A DNA stretch of 64,000 nucleotides from an uncultured Flavobacteriaceae bacterium (lineage in GTDB: Bacteria; Bacteroidota; Bacteroidia; Flavobacteriales; Flavobacteriaceae). This document shows, one piece after another, positions 9,542 to 19,100 of this stretch. Location: contig CANKYF010000007.1 in the NCBI GenBank assembly GCA_947487895.1, positions 131,971-195,970 on the forward strand. Direction: 5' to 3'. The notes beneath the pieces are model-generated. The model was given only the letters and a program-made list of their open reading frames with translations. It was not told the DNA's origin and did not search any database. How positions within the stretch are numbered: the first letter of the stretch is position 1; each line of letters begins with the position of its first letter. Position numbers and translations under genes: made by a program.

Positions 9542-9542
9542 G

Positions 9543-10376
9543 ATGAAAAATATTTTAGTACCCACGGATTTTTCAGACAACTGTAATAAAGCAGCAAATT
9601 TAGCTATTGAAGTAGCCGTACTTTTTAATGCGGAAATCCATTTTTTTCATCAAATAAGTACAGTAGTAAACTGGACAAAATTGACTAAAATCCAAGAACA
9701 AAATTACCCTGATACGTTAGCAGAGATTGGTACAGCTAAAAGTAATTTGAGGTCTTTGGACAAACAAGCTGAAAGTAAAGGCTTGAAATCAAGAACATTC
9801 CTGGAATTTGTTTCAGATGAAAATGCAATTGTTGCACACTCCCACAATTTTAATCACGATTTTATTATTACTGGAAGTAAAGGCATACAAAACGGATTTC
9901 TAAAGCAATTATTAGGAAGCAATGCCCAAAAAATCATTCGTAAAGCACGAGTACCAATTTTGGTTGTAAAGGAAGATACAGTAACATTTCCTTTTAAGAA
10001 TATTGTATTCGTATCTGATTTTAAGGAAGACATATCCAATGCATTTATTGAAGTCGAGAAAATAGCCAAAAAATGCAATGCAAAAATCCATTTGTTGAAC
10101 ATAAACACAACGTCGGATTTTAATAGTGTTGAAAATGGATTACAACCAATTAGAGCATTTTTAAACCATTTTCCAAAATTGGAAAATTATGCGATGCACG
10201 TCTATAACGAGTCTACCGTACTAGGAGGTATTGAAAAATTTGAAGACTCAAATGATGTGGACTTAGTAGTAATGTACACCCATAGTAGAAAAGGACTATC
10301 AAGCATATTCTCAAAGAGTATTGCTGAAAATATAACGAATCATTCAAAAAAACCTGTAATGACAGTTCATCTTTAA
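9543..10376 (+). CDS. Universal stress protein, two UspA domains
   Basis: 277 residues from the ATG at 9543 (MKNILVPTDFSDNC, the typical UspA opening). Two tandem Usp domains are visible: the first ends with GSNAQKIIRKARVPILVVK at about residues 122-141, and the second starts with FKNIVFVSDF and ends with a SKKPVMTVHL-type strand. The frame extends upstream to 9465 but would run through the previous gene, so the internal ATG is preferred. Usp proteins bind nucleotides and respond to stress. Here the gene is embedded in the copper operon and followed one base later by the ATP-cone protein. Confidence 0.85.
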   Translation: MKNILVPTDFSDNCNKAANLAIEVAVLFNAEIHFFHQISTVVNWTKLTKIQEQNYPDTLAEIGTAKSNLRSLDKQAESKGLKSRTFLEFVSDENAIVAHSHNFNHDFIITGSKGIQNGFLKQLLGSNAQKIIRKARVPILVVKEDTVTFPFKNIVFVSDFKEDISNAFIEVEKIAKKCNAKIHLLNINTTSDFNSVENGLQPIRAFLNHFPKLENYAMHVYNESTVLGGIEKFEDSNDVDLVVMYTHSRKGLSSIFSKSIAENITNHSKKPVMTVHL

Positions 10377-10377
10377 A

Positions 10378-11217
10378 ATGGAAAAAGCAATCAATATCAT
10401 AAAGTATTCGGGAGAGATTGAAGCTTTCAATATAGAAAAGCTAAAACGCTCTTTGAGACATTCCAAAGCGAGTGAGCAACTTGTGACGGAAATTGCTGAA
10501 GAAATCCAAACGCAATTAACAGAAGGGATGACTACAAAACGTATTTATGAACTGGCTTATAAGATGTTGAAAAGCAAATCAAAATCAGGCTCTGCTAGAT
10601 ACAAACTCAAAAAAGCCATAATGGAATTTGGTCCTACTGGTTATCCCTTTGAAAAATTCGTTGGAAAAATACTTGAATACGAAGGATTCAAAACAGATGT
10701 AGGTGTTGTAATGCAAGGGCATTGTGTAACCCACGAAGTAGATGTAACCGCCTTGAAAGCGAAAAAACACTATCTGATAGAGTGCAAGTTCCATAGTGAC
10801 CAAGGTAGGAAGTGCAATGTGAAGATTCCACTTTACATACAATCACGATTTAAGGATTTGGAAACCCAATGGTTAAAACAAAAAGACCATTCTCTTAAAT
10901 TTCATAAAGGTTGGGTGTATACCAATACAAAATTTTCAATCGATGCCATACGATTTGGCGAATGCGCAGGGCTTGGATTAGTAAGCTGGGATTATCCTAA
11001 GCAAGATAGTCTTAAAAGCAAAATTGACATATCAAGATTGTACCCAATTACAGCATTACCATCATTGAGTAAACAGGATAAACAAAAGATTCTAAATAAT
11101 GGCATTGTGCTGTGCAGGGAGATTTGTGATAACCCAAAACTATTGAATGCTTTGGAAATATCAACATCTAAAAAGGAAAGAATTTTAGAAGAGGCAGATG
11201 AATTATGTAAACATTAG
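10378..11217 (+). CDS. ATP-cone domain fused to a Mrr-like restriction endonuclease domain
   Basis: 279 residues. Residues 1-85 form an ATP-cone (the KYSGEIEAFNIEKLKRSL start and MTTKRIYELAYKML segment), the nucleotide-binding regulatory module of ribonucleotide reductase and NrdR. Residues about 95-185 have a PD-(D/E)xK nuclease-like core: PFEKFVGKILEYEGF, then HEVDVTA and IECKFH, with D and ExK in the expected places of an Mrr-type fold. It may therefore be a nucleotide-gated nuclease, though no activity has been shown to my knowledge. It lies between the stress protein and a P-loop protein in the copper operon. Confidence 0.7.
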   Translation: MEKAINIIKYSGEIEAFNIEKLKRSLRHSKASEQLVTEIAEEIQTQLTEGMTTKRIYELAYKMLKSKSKSGSARYKLKKAIMEFGPTGYPFEKFVGKILEYEGFKTDVGVVMQGHCVTHEVDVTALKAKKHYLIECKFHSDQGRKCNVKIPLYIQSRFKDLETQWLKQKDHSLKFHKGWVYTNTKFSIDAIRFGECAGLGLVSWDYPKQDSLKSKIDISRLYPITALPSLSKQDKQKILNNGIVLCREICDNPKLLNALEISTSKKERILEEADELCKH

Positions 11218-11223
11218 AATAAA

Positions 11224-11775
11224 ATGAAAAGCAACAAAATCATAGAAACCAATTGGTGTGTTATTACTGGTGGTCCAAGTACTGGCAAAACGACCTGTAT
11301 CGATATGCTAACGGAGCGAGGGTATAAAACTACCATTGAGCACGCAAGACATTACATAGATACGATGCGGGTTAAGGGGCAAACAGTTGAAGAGCTACGA
11401 AGTAATAAACGTGAATTTCAACTTGGTGTACTTGATATGCAAATCGAGCAGGAAGCCTCAATAAATCCAAATGATTTGGTTTTTCTTGATAGAGCAATTC
11501 CTGATGCATTAGCATATTATCGGTTTTTAAAATTAGAGATTGATGAAATTTTAAAAGAGGTAATGCGAAACGTGAATTACCGAAAGATTTTCATTTTAGA
11601 CAAACTGCCTCTGATTAATGATTACGCACGATTGGAAAGTACAAACGACCAGAACCAAATACACAACTTAATTACAGAAGTATATGAATCGTTATCGTTT
11701 CCAGTAGTACACGTACCCGTACTACCGCCAACGGAACGAGTGGATTTTATATTGAACAGCATTAAAGACAATTAA
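11224..11775 (+). CDS. AAA_28-like P-loop ATPase/kinase
   Basis: 183 residues. A Walker A motif GGPSTGKTT lies at about residues 16-24, followed by EHARHYID and FLDRAIPDALAYY, which resemble the AAA_28 (NadR-like) kinase family. It starts 6 bases after the ATP-cone gene and ends one base before the CopB ATPase gene, so it is part of the same transcription unit. The substrate is unknown. Confidence 0.7.
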   Translation: MKSNKIIETNWCVITGGPSTGKTTCIDMLTERGYKTTIEHARHYIDTMRVKGQTVEELRSNKREFQLGVLDMQIEQEASINPNDLVFLDRAIPDALAYYRFLKLEIDEILKEVMRNVNYRKIFILDKLPLINDYARLESTNDQNQIHNLITEVYESLSFPVVHVPVLPPTERVDFILNSIKDN

Positions 11776-11776
11776 A

Positions 11777-13849
11777 ATGGAAAATCACGAACACCACAAA
11801 CATCATAACCACGAAAACCATCACAAGCAGAAGGAAGAAGTGGACCATAGTAAAATGGACCATTCGGGTCATAACCCTTCTCACGGAGAAATGGGACACG
11901 ACCATCATAAAATGATGATAGAAGATTTTAAGCGAAGGTTTTGGGTGTCCACAATTTTGACTATACCTATTCTTCTATTATCGCCAATGATACAGAAATG
12001 GTTGGGAGTGGACTGGCGTTTTACAGGCGGTAATTATGTACTATTTGTCTTGTCGAGCATTGTTTACTTCTATGGCGGATGGCCATTTTTAAAAGGTTTG
12101 GTAAATGAGCTAAAGAAGAAATCGGCAGGAATGATGACACTTATTGCCGTGGCTATTTCGGCAGCATATTTTTATAGTGTAGCGGTCATTTTTGGATTTG
12201 AGGGTAAAACTTTCTTTTGGGAATTAGCAACGCTTATCGATGTAATGCTAATTGGTCATTGGCTAGAAATGCGTTCTATTTTGGGTGCTAGTAAAGCCTT
12301 AGAAGCATTGGCAGCATTAATGCCTAATGAAGCCAATTTGGTAGATGGTAACCAAACTCGAAAAGTAAAAATAAGTGAACTAAACGAAGGAGATATCATC
12401 CTTATCAAACCGGGAGAAAAAGTACCAGCCGATGGAATAATTGTGGATGGAAAAAGTGACCTCAATGAAAGTATGCTTACAGGCGAAAGTAAACCTGTAA
12501 GTAAAACAATAGATGAAGAAGTGATTGGTGGTGCTATAAATGGTAATGGTGTTATCAAAGTAAAAGTAAAAGGTCTTGGCGAAGAGACCTATTTATCCAA
12601 AGTGATAAATATGGTGCAGACTGCTCAAAAACAAAAATCTAAAACGCAACGTCTAGCAGATGTAGCAGCCAAATGGCTTACCGTAATAGCATTAGTATTA
12701 GGTTTTGGCACATTCTTTACTTGGTTAGCATTGGGAGAAGATGTATCGTTTGCTCTAGAGCGAATGGTTACAGTTATGGTTATTTGTTGCCCTCACGCTC
12801 TAGGATTGGCAGTGCCATTAGTTGCCGCAATTTCCACAAGCATTTCCGCCAAAAATGGGCTGTTGATTCGTAATAGAACAGCTTTTGAAGCTTCCCGAAA
12901 AATATCTACCATAGTATTCGATAAAACAGGAACACTTACTAAAGGTTCGCACGAAGTTGTGCGCATTGTACCGTTATCCTCAAAATACAATAAAACAGAA
13001 CTTTTAAAGTACGCTACTGCGGTTGAAAGTCCTTCCAAGCATCATATTTCTAAAGGATTAAGAAGAAAAGCAAAAGAGGAAAATATTGAGATTCCTTCTG
13101 TAACCGATTTCAAGTACAACGCAGGCGTTGGTGTTAGTGGAACAGTCAATGGAAAGAAAGTACAAGCAGGTGGTTATGTACTAATGGAACAATTGAGCAA
13201 AGATGTTGCTGAAGATAAAGACGAAGGCATTGAAACCAAAATCTTTACCATAGTAGATGGTGAAGTTATAGGCTTTGTAACCTTTGCAGATGAAATCAGG
13301 GAAAGTTCTTATGAGGCTATTAAAGTCCTTCAAAAAAACAATATAAAAGTATCGTTGCTTACAGGCGATAACGAAAGAGTAGCTAAAGATGTGGCTGATA
13401 AATTACGGCTTGACGATTATATGGCAGAAGTATTGCCCGACCAGAAGCAGGAAAAAATAAAAGAATTGCAAGCCAAAGGCGAATTTGTGGCAATGACAGG
13501 CGATGGTGTAAATGACGCACCTGCCTTGGCACAAGCAGATGTAGGTATTGCCATTGGTTCAGGAACAGACGTAGCTGCTGAAACAGCAGATATTGTTTTA
13601 GTAGATAGTAACCCAAAAGACATCGCCAACTTGATATTATTTGGTAAGGCTACGTATCGCAAAATGGTTCAAAACTTGGTTTGGGCAACAGGCTATAATG
13701 TAGTTGCATTACCATTAGCAACAGGTTTTGTACCAGGTCTTATGATAAGTCCAGCATTTGGTGCAGCTTTAATGAGTATTAGTACAATAATCTGTGCGAT
13801 AAATGCACAATTATTGAAAGGAAGTTTAAAATCTAAAATAGGAAAATAA
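11777..13849 (+). CDS. copB: CopB-type copper-translocating P-type ATPase
   Basis: 690 residues. The N terminus (about residues 1-45) is a His-rich tail with repeated HH, HKH and DHSKM units instead of HMA domains. Core motifs are in order: TGES of the actuator domain near residue 236, CPH in membrane helix 6 near residue 337, DKTGTLT phosphorylation loop near residue 381 and GDGVNDAP near residue 575. CPH in place of CPC, with a His-rich N terminus, marks the CopB (P1B-3) group, which exports copper and silver from the cytosol. The gene follows the P-loop protein by one base and is followed by the adaptor gene one base later. The family is clear; the substrate follows from the motif. Confidence 0.9.
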   Translation: MENHEHHKHHNHENHHKQKEEVDHSKMDHSGHNPSHGEMGHDHHKMMIEDFKRRFWVSTILTIPILLLSPMIQKWLGVDWRFTGGNYVLFVLSSIVYFYGGWPFLKGLVNELKKKSAGMMTLIAVAISAAYFYSVAVIFGFEGKTFFWELATLIDVMLIGHWLEMRSILGASKALEALAALMPNEANLVDGNQTRKVKISELNEGDIILIKPGEKVPADGIIVDGKSDLNESMLTGESKPVSKTIDEEVIGGAINGNGVIKVKVKGLGEETYLSKVINMVQTAQKQKSKTQRLADVAAKWLTVIALVLGFGTFFTWLALGEDVSFALERMVTVMVICCPHALGLAVPLVAAISTSISAKNGLLIRNRTAFEASRKISTIVFDKTGTLTKGSHEVVRIVPLSSKYNKTELLKYATAVESPSKHHISKGLRRKAKEENIEIPSVTDFKYNAGVGVSGTVNGKKVQAGGYVLMEQLSKDVAEDKDEGIETKIFTIVDGEVIGFVTFADEIRESSYEAIKVLQKNNIKVSLLTGDNERVAKDVADKLRLDDYMAEVLPDQKQEKIKELQAKGEFVAMTGDGVNDAPALAQADVGIAIGSGTDVAAETADIVLVDSNPKDIANLILFGKATYRKMVQNLVWATGYNVVALPLATGFVPGLMISPAFGAALMSISTIICAINAQLLKGSLKSKIGK

Positions 13850-13850
13850 A

Positions 13851-15623
13851 ATGAAAAAATACGCAATTTATATCGGGATATTGGTCATAGGGCTACTATT
13901 GGGATGGGTTATTTTTGGTAATTCGTCCAATAAGGAAACGGAACACAATCATAACGAAGTAGCAGAAGCCAATCAAATGTGGACGTGTTCTATGCATCCA
14001 CAAATTATGAAACAAGAATCAGGCGATTGCCCAATTTGTGGAATGGAACTGATTCCTGCGGAAAGTAGTGCAGATGGTTTGATGGCAGACCAATTCAAGT
14101 TAACTGACAACGCAATGGCTTTGGCTAATATTCAAACATCCTTAGTTGGTAATGGAAAAATGAGTGATAATACTATAAAGCTATCCGGAAAGATTGTGGA
14201 AAATGAAGAATCTAACGCAGTACAAGTCAGTTATTTTTCTGGAAGGATTGAACGATTGAATGTGAGTTTTACTGGAGAAGAAATCCGCAAAGGACAATTA
14301 TTGGCTACTATTTATTCGCCTGAATTATATGCTGCTCAACAAGAGTTGATTACAGCAGCTTCTTTAAAAGAATCACAACCTGCTTTGTACAAAGCTGTAA
14401 GGAACAAATTGAAACTGTGGAAGTTATCAGAAAGCCAAATAAATAAAATTGAAACATCAGGAAAAGTTTTGGAAAACTTCCCTGTATATGCTACGGTTTC
14501 AGGCACAGTTTCTGAAAAATTAGTAGAACAAGGCGATTATATAAAACAAGGGCAACCACTTTTAAAAATCGCAAAACTAAATACAGTCTGGGCAAATTTT
14601 GATGTCTATGAAAATCAGATTGATTTATTCAAAAAAGGACAAGAAGTGGCAATCACAACCAATACTTATCCTAATAAGGAATTCAAAGGTAAAGTTTCGT
14701 TTATCGACCCTGTATTAGATGCACGAACAAGAACCGTAAAATTAAGGGTTGTATTAAATAATACAGACGATACCTTTAAGCCAGGAATGTTTGTTGAAGG
14801 CAAAATTAAGGGTGTTTCTTCAACTAAAGAACAAGTATTAAATATTCCATCCACAGCGATTTTATGGACAGGAGAACGCTCTGTTGTTTATGTAAAATCA
14901 AATCCCGACGAACCAGTTTTTGAAATGCGAGAAGTAAAATTGGGCAATACCATAGGCGAAAATTACGAAGTGCTAAATGGCTTGGAAAATGGAGATGAAA
15001 TAGTGACTAATGGAACTTTCACAATTGATGCAGCGGCACAATTGCAGGGTAAAAAATCAATGATGAACAAGCAAGGTGGAAAAACTATGACGGGTCACGA
15101 AGGACATCTTGGAATGCAGACAACAAACGCCAACGAAAAAACAGACCATTCTAAAATGAATGAACGCATTAAAGTGTCTGCAAAATTCCAAAAACAACTA
15201 AAAGATGTTTTTGAAAAATATACAAATCTAAAAGATGCGTTGGTAGATGATGACCCTAAAAAGGCAAAAGAAGCAGCTACTACTGTTATTAGTAGTTTAG
15301 GCAAAATCGACATGAAATTGTTATCGGATAAAAATACTCATAACCATTGGATGAAGTTAGAAAACGAAATCAAAGTTTCAGCAAATTCTGTTGCCTCTGA
15401 AACAGAAATAGCAGCCCAAAGAAATCATTTTAAGCACTTGTCATCACACTTAATAAGTGCTGTTGAAATATTTGGTATAAACCAAAAGGTGTATAGGCAA
15501 TTCTGTCCTATGGCAGATGATAACAAGGGAGCTTATTGGTTAAGCAAAGAAGAAATAGTACAGAATCCATACTTCGGAATGGCAATGCATAATTGCGGTA
15601 GCGTAACAAATATTATAGAATAA
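13851..15623 (+). CDS. RND pump periplasmic adaptor (CusB-like) with heavy-metal-binding and DUF3347 domains
   Basis: 590 residues. After an N-terminal membrane anchor (about residues 4-23) comes a heavy-metal-binding domain with WTCSMHP and CPICGMEL at about residues 44-66. The adaptor proper follows (barrel-sandwich and beta-barrel segments, about residues 100-400), with AEQGDY- and PGMFVEGKI-like landmarks. The C terminus (about residues 440-590) is a DUF3347 domain with a linker of HEGH and DHSKM repeats and the QFCPMADDN, WLSKEE and CG landmarks. It would connect the RND pump at 1587 with the TolC channel at 5333 and may deliver Cu(I). It shares its DUF3347 domain with the lipoprotein at 6579. 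It is the last gene of the first metal island. Confidence 0.85.
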   Translation: MKKYAIYIGILVIGLLLGWVIFGNSSNKETEHNHNEVAEANQMWTCSMHPQIMKQESGDCPICGMELIPAESSADGLMADQFKLTDNAMALANIQTSLVGNGKMSDNTIKLSGKIVENEESNAVQVSYFSGRIERLNVSFTGEEIRKGQLLATIYSPELYAAQQELITAASLKESQPALYKAVRNKLKLWKLSESQINKIETSGKVLENFPVYATVSGTVSEKLVEQGDYIKQGQPLLKIAKLNTVWANFDVYENQIDLFKKGQEVAITTNTYPNKEFKGKVSFIDPVLDARTRTVKLRVVLNNTDDTFKPGMFVEGKIKGVSSTKEQVLNIPSTAILWTGERSVVYVKSNPDEPVFEMREVKLGNTIGENYEVLNGLENGDEIVTNGTFTIDAAAQLQGKKSMMNKQGGKTMTGHEGHLGMQTTNANEKTDHSKMNERIKVSAKFQKQLKDVFEKYTNLKDALVDDDPKKAKEAATTVISSLGKIDMKLLSDKNTHNHWMKLENEIKVSANSVASETEIAAQRNHFKHLSSHLISAVEIFGINQKVYRQFCPMADDNKGAYWLSKEEIVQNPYFGMAMHNCGSVTNIIE

Positions 15624-15638
15624 TGTGTTCGGTAATCT

Positions 15639-15674
15639 TTGCAACAGAGTTGCACAAAAATTATTTTATCTTTG
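15639..15674 (+). promoter_or_regulatory. Putative Fur-family operator and promoter of the second metal island
   Basis: TTGCAACAGAGTTGCA at 15639-15654 is a TTGCA-N6-TTGCA element that is also a near inverted repeat (TGCAA, TTGCA). It is followed 12 bases later by TATCTTTG at 15667-15674, a perfect TAnnTTTG -7 element. The same 16-base architecture recurs at 22139 before the P-ATPase gene. The only repressor between them is the Fur-family protein at 21722, so it is the likely ligand. Confidence 0.55.
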
Positions 15675-15683
15675 TAATCTAAT

Positions 15684-16076
15684 ATGAAAGTATTTATTTC
15701 CATATCAATGTCCATTCTATTCTTTTTTCAAGGAATAAGTGTAGATATGGATTTATGTGGACCTATTCAGGAAATTTCAAAATTTATTGCCCATTATCAA
15801 GACCATAAAGTTTATGGCGATTCCTTTTTTGAATATATAATTGAAGATTACATAGATGATGATGCAAAAAATAAAGGGCATCATAATAATCCTGATAAGG
15901 AGAATTTACCTGCCCATTCCCATCATCAATGTTGTCATCCCTTAGTATTTATTGTAAACAGCAATATAGCTTTAATCAATCGATTAAAGTTTGAAGAAGA
16001 AAAACAGTTTAATCTGCACACAATCAACTTCAATTCCAGATATCTGGAATCTCTTTTCCAACCCCCTCAAGTATAA
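15684..16076 (+). CDS. Small secreted Cys/His protein preceding the RND pump
   Basis: 130 residues. A signal-like hydrophobic start (residues 1-20), a DLCGP motif near residue 25, a HHNNPDKENLPAHSHHQCCHP cluster in the middle (about residues 70-92, many His and a CC pair) and a FQPPQV C terminus. The layout of Cys-Gly, CC and PP is a distant echo of the HYC_CC_PP protein at 1063, and the position (first gene before an RND pump) is the same. Metal binding in the periplasm is a plausible inference. No family is assigned. Confidence 0.6.
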   Translation: MKVFISISMSILFFFQGISVDMDLCGPIQEISKFIAHYQDHKVYGDSFFEYIIEDYIDDDAKNKGHHNNPDKENLPAHSHHQCCHPLVFIVNSNIALINRLKFEEEKQFNLHTINFNSRYLESLFQPPQV

Positions 16077-16174
16077 TGAATACCTGTGTAAACAGGTAAA
16101 TTATAAATTCAAGTAGCAAACAATAAGTGTTGGTTACTATTCTCTATTTATAAATTCATTATAACCATAATTCT

Positions 16175-19100
16175 ATGATTAATAAAATCATTGATTTTTC
16201 AATCAATAATAAATTCATTATTGGTTTGCTTACGCTTACCATTATTGGAGCAGGTATTTGGAGTATGACCAAAGTGCCTATAGATGCTGTTCCAGATATT
16301 ACCAACAACCAAGTACAAGTAATTACACAAGCACCAAATTTAGGAACCGAAGACATTGAGCAATTTGTAACCTATCCTGTGGAAGTCGCAATGAGTAACT
16401 TACCAGATGTTCAAGAAATCCGTTCCATTTCCCGTTTTGGTTTATCTGTAGTTACTATAGTTTTTGATGATGATATGGGAACATATCTACCACGTCAATT
16501 AGTAGCTGAAAAACTAAACGAGGTTAAAGAACAAATACCAGACGGTTTTGGAGAGCCATCAATGGGTCCTATTTCTTCTGGTTTGGGAGAAATCTACCAA
16601 TACACACTTAAAGTCAAACCAGAATATAAAGATAAATATTCGGTCACAGATTTGCGTACGATGCAAGACTGGATTGTACAACGTCAAATGGCTATGGTCG
16701 ATGGCGTTGTAGAAGTAAACGCCATAGGTGGAAAAATCAAGCAGTATGAAGTTGCTGTTGACCCAAATGAATTAAAAGCTATCGGATTAACAATTACCGA
16801 TGTTTTTGAAGCACTCGAAGCCAACAATCAAAATACAGGTGGTGCATATATCGAAAAAAACCATCAAGCCAATTTTATTCGTGGAGAAGGCTTGGTGCGT
16901 AGTTTGGATGATATTAAAAAGATTGCCATAAAAAACATAAATAATATTCCTATTACAATTGGAGATATTGCCAAAGTACAATACGGTGCTGCCATCCGTT
17001 ACGGTGCGTTAACCCAAGATGGTGAAGGCGAAGTTGTAGGTGGTTTGGTTATGATGCTTAAAGGTGCAAATTCAAACAACGTAATAGATAATGTAAAGCA
17101 GAGAATGGCACAAATTGAAAAGTCATTGCCTGAAGGTGTCATTATCGAATCTTTATTAGACCGAAGTAAACTCATAGGAGAAACAACATCAACCGTTGCA
17201 ACCAATTTAATTGAAGGTGCTTTAATAGTAATTTTCGTCCTTATTTTCTTATTAGGAAATTGGCGAGGTGGTTTAATAGTGGCTTCAACAATACCATTAT
17301 CCCTTTTATTTGCATTTATACTAATGAATGTTTTTGACGTTTGGGCGAACTTAATGAGTTTGGGTGCAATAGATTTCGGAATTATTGTCGATGGTGCTGT
17401 AATTATTGTAGAAAGCACCGTTTTTCTTATCGCTTCGCAACTCTACAAGAAGAAAAAATTGACTTCTAAAGAACGTGATGACATCGCTTCAAACGCTTCA
17501 AAAAAGATGATGAATGCAGCCTTTTTTGGTCAGCTTATAATCTTAATTGTTTTCCTTCCTATTTTAGCTTTGGAAGGGATTGAAGGCAAAATGTTCAAAC
17601 CAATGGCATTGACTTTTATCTTTGCTATGATTGGTGCAATGGTACTTTGTTTAACGTATGTACCAATGATGTCTGCATTAATCCTGCGAGCACCAAAGTC
17701 AGATAAAAAATCTTATGGCGATAAATTCGTTCATTGGGTAGAGCGTAAATACCAACCTTTATTAGAAAAAGCTTTGCAAAAAGGAAAACTCATAGTTGGT
17801 ATTGCAGTTGTTTTATTCGGAATTACAGTTTTTATGTTTAGCCGAATGGGTGGCGAATTTATTCCACAGCTCGATGAAGGCGATATTGCGTTTCACGCTA
17901 TTTTAAAGCCTGGTAGTTCACTATCCGAAACTATAGAAACCACCACAAAGATTGAGCAGATTGTAAAGGCAAAGTTCCCAGAGGTTGAGAAAATCGTCAG
18001 TCGTATTGGTGTAGCCGAAATACCAACCGACCCAATGCCAATGGATTTAGCTGATGTTTTTGTGATTCTGAAACCAAAAAGCGAATGGACAACCGTAGAA
18101 ACAAAAGATGAACTCATTGAAGAAATGAAAGAAGCGGTTGAAATAATTCCTGGTGTAAATTATGAATTTACCCAACCCATAGAAATGCGTTTCAATGAGC
18201 TGCTCGAAGGTGTTCGAGAAGATATTGCCATTAAACTTTACGGAGAAGATATTAATATACTTTCTCAAAAGGCAGAAGAAATATCCAATATAATTGCAGG
18301 TACAGAAGGGATCGGCGATATGAAAGCCGAAGCCACTACAGGTTTACCACAAATGACTATTTCGTATAACAGAAATAAACTAGCACAATATGGTCTTCAA
18401 GTAAGTACATTAAATCAAATTGTTCAATCGGCATTTGCAGGTGGTACAGCAGGAGTCATTTTTGAAGGCGAAAAACGATTCGATTTGGTTGTACGCTTGG
18501 ACTCTGAAAACCGAAAGGACATTTCAGACGTTCAAAATTTGTTTATCAATTTACCTTCAGGCGCTCAAATTCCGCTTCGTGAAGTTGCAGACATAAGCTA
18601 CAAAGCTGGCCCAATGCAAATAAGCAGGGATAATACCAATAGGAGAACCTATGTAGGTATTAATGTGAGAGGTCGTGATGTGAAGTCTTTGGTAACAGAA
18701 ATCAAATCGAAATTAGATGACAATTTAACATTGCCTTCTGGTTATTTTATTCGCTATGGTGGTGCTTTCGAGAATTTGGAACGTGCCAGTAATCGTTTAC
18801 AGACTGTTGTACCTATTGCATTGCTACTCATTTTCGTTCTTATCTATTTTGCATTAAAGTCACTACCACAAACCTTAATGATTTACATCGCAATCCCAAT
18901 GGCAACCATTGGTGGTGTTGTAGCGTTGTGGTTACGAGATATGCCATTTAGTATTTCGGCAGGTGTTGGTTTTATTGTCTTGTTTGGTGTTGCAGTACTA
19001 AATGGATTGGTAATGATTAGCGGATTGAATGAATTAAAGCAAGAAGGTGTAACCAACCTAAAAGATAGAATTATTGAAGGCACAAAGCGACGTATTAGAC

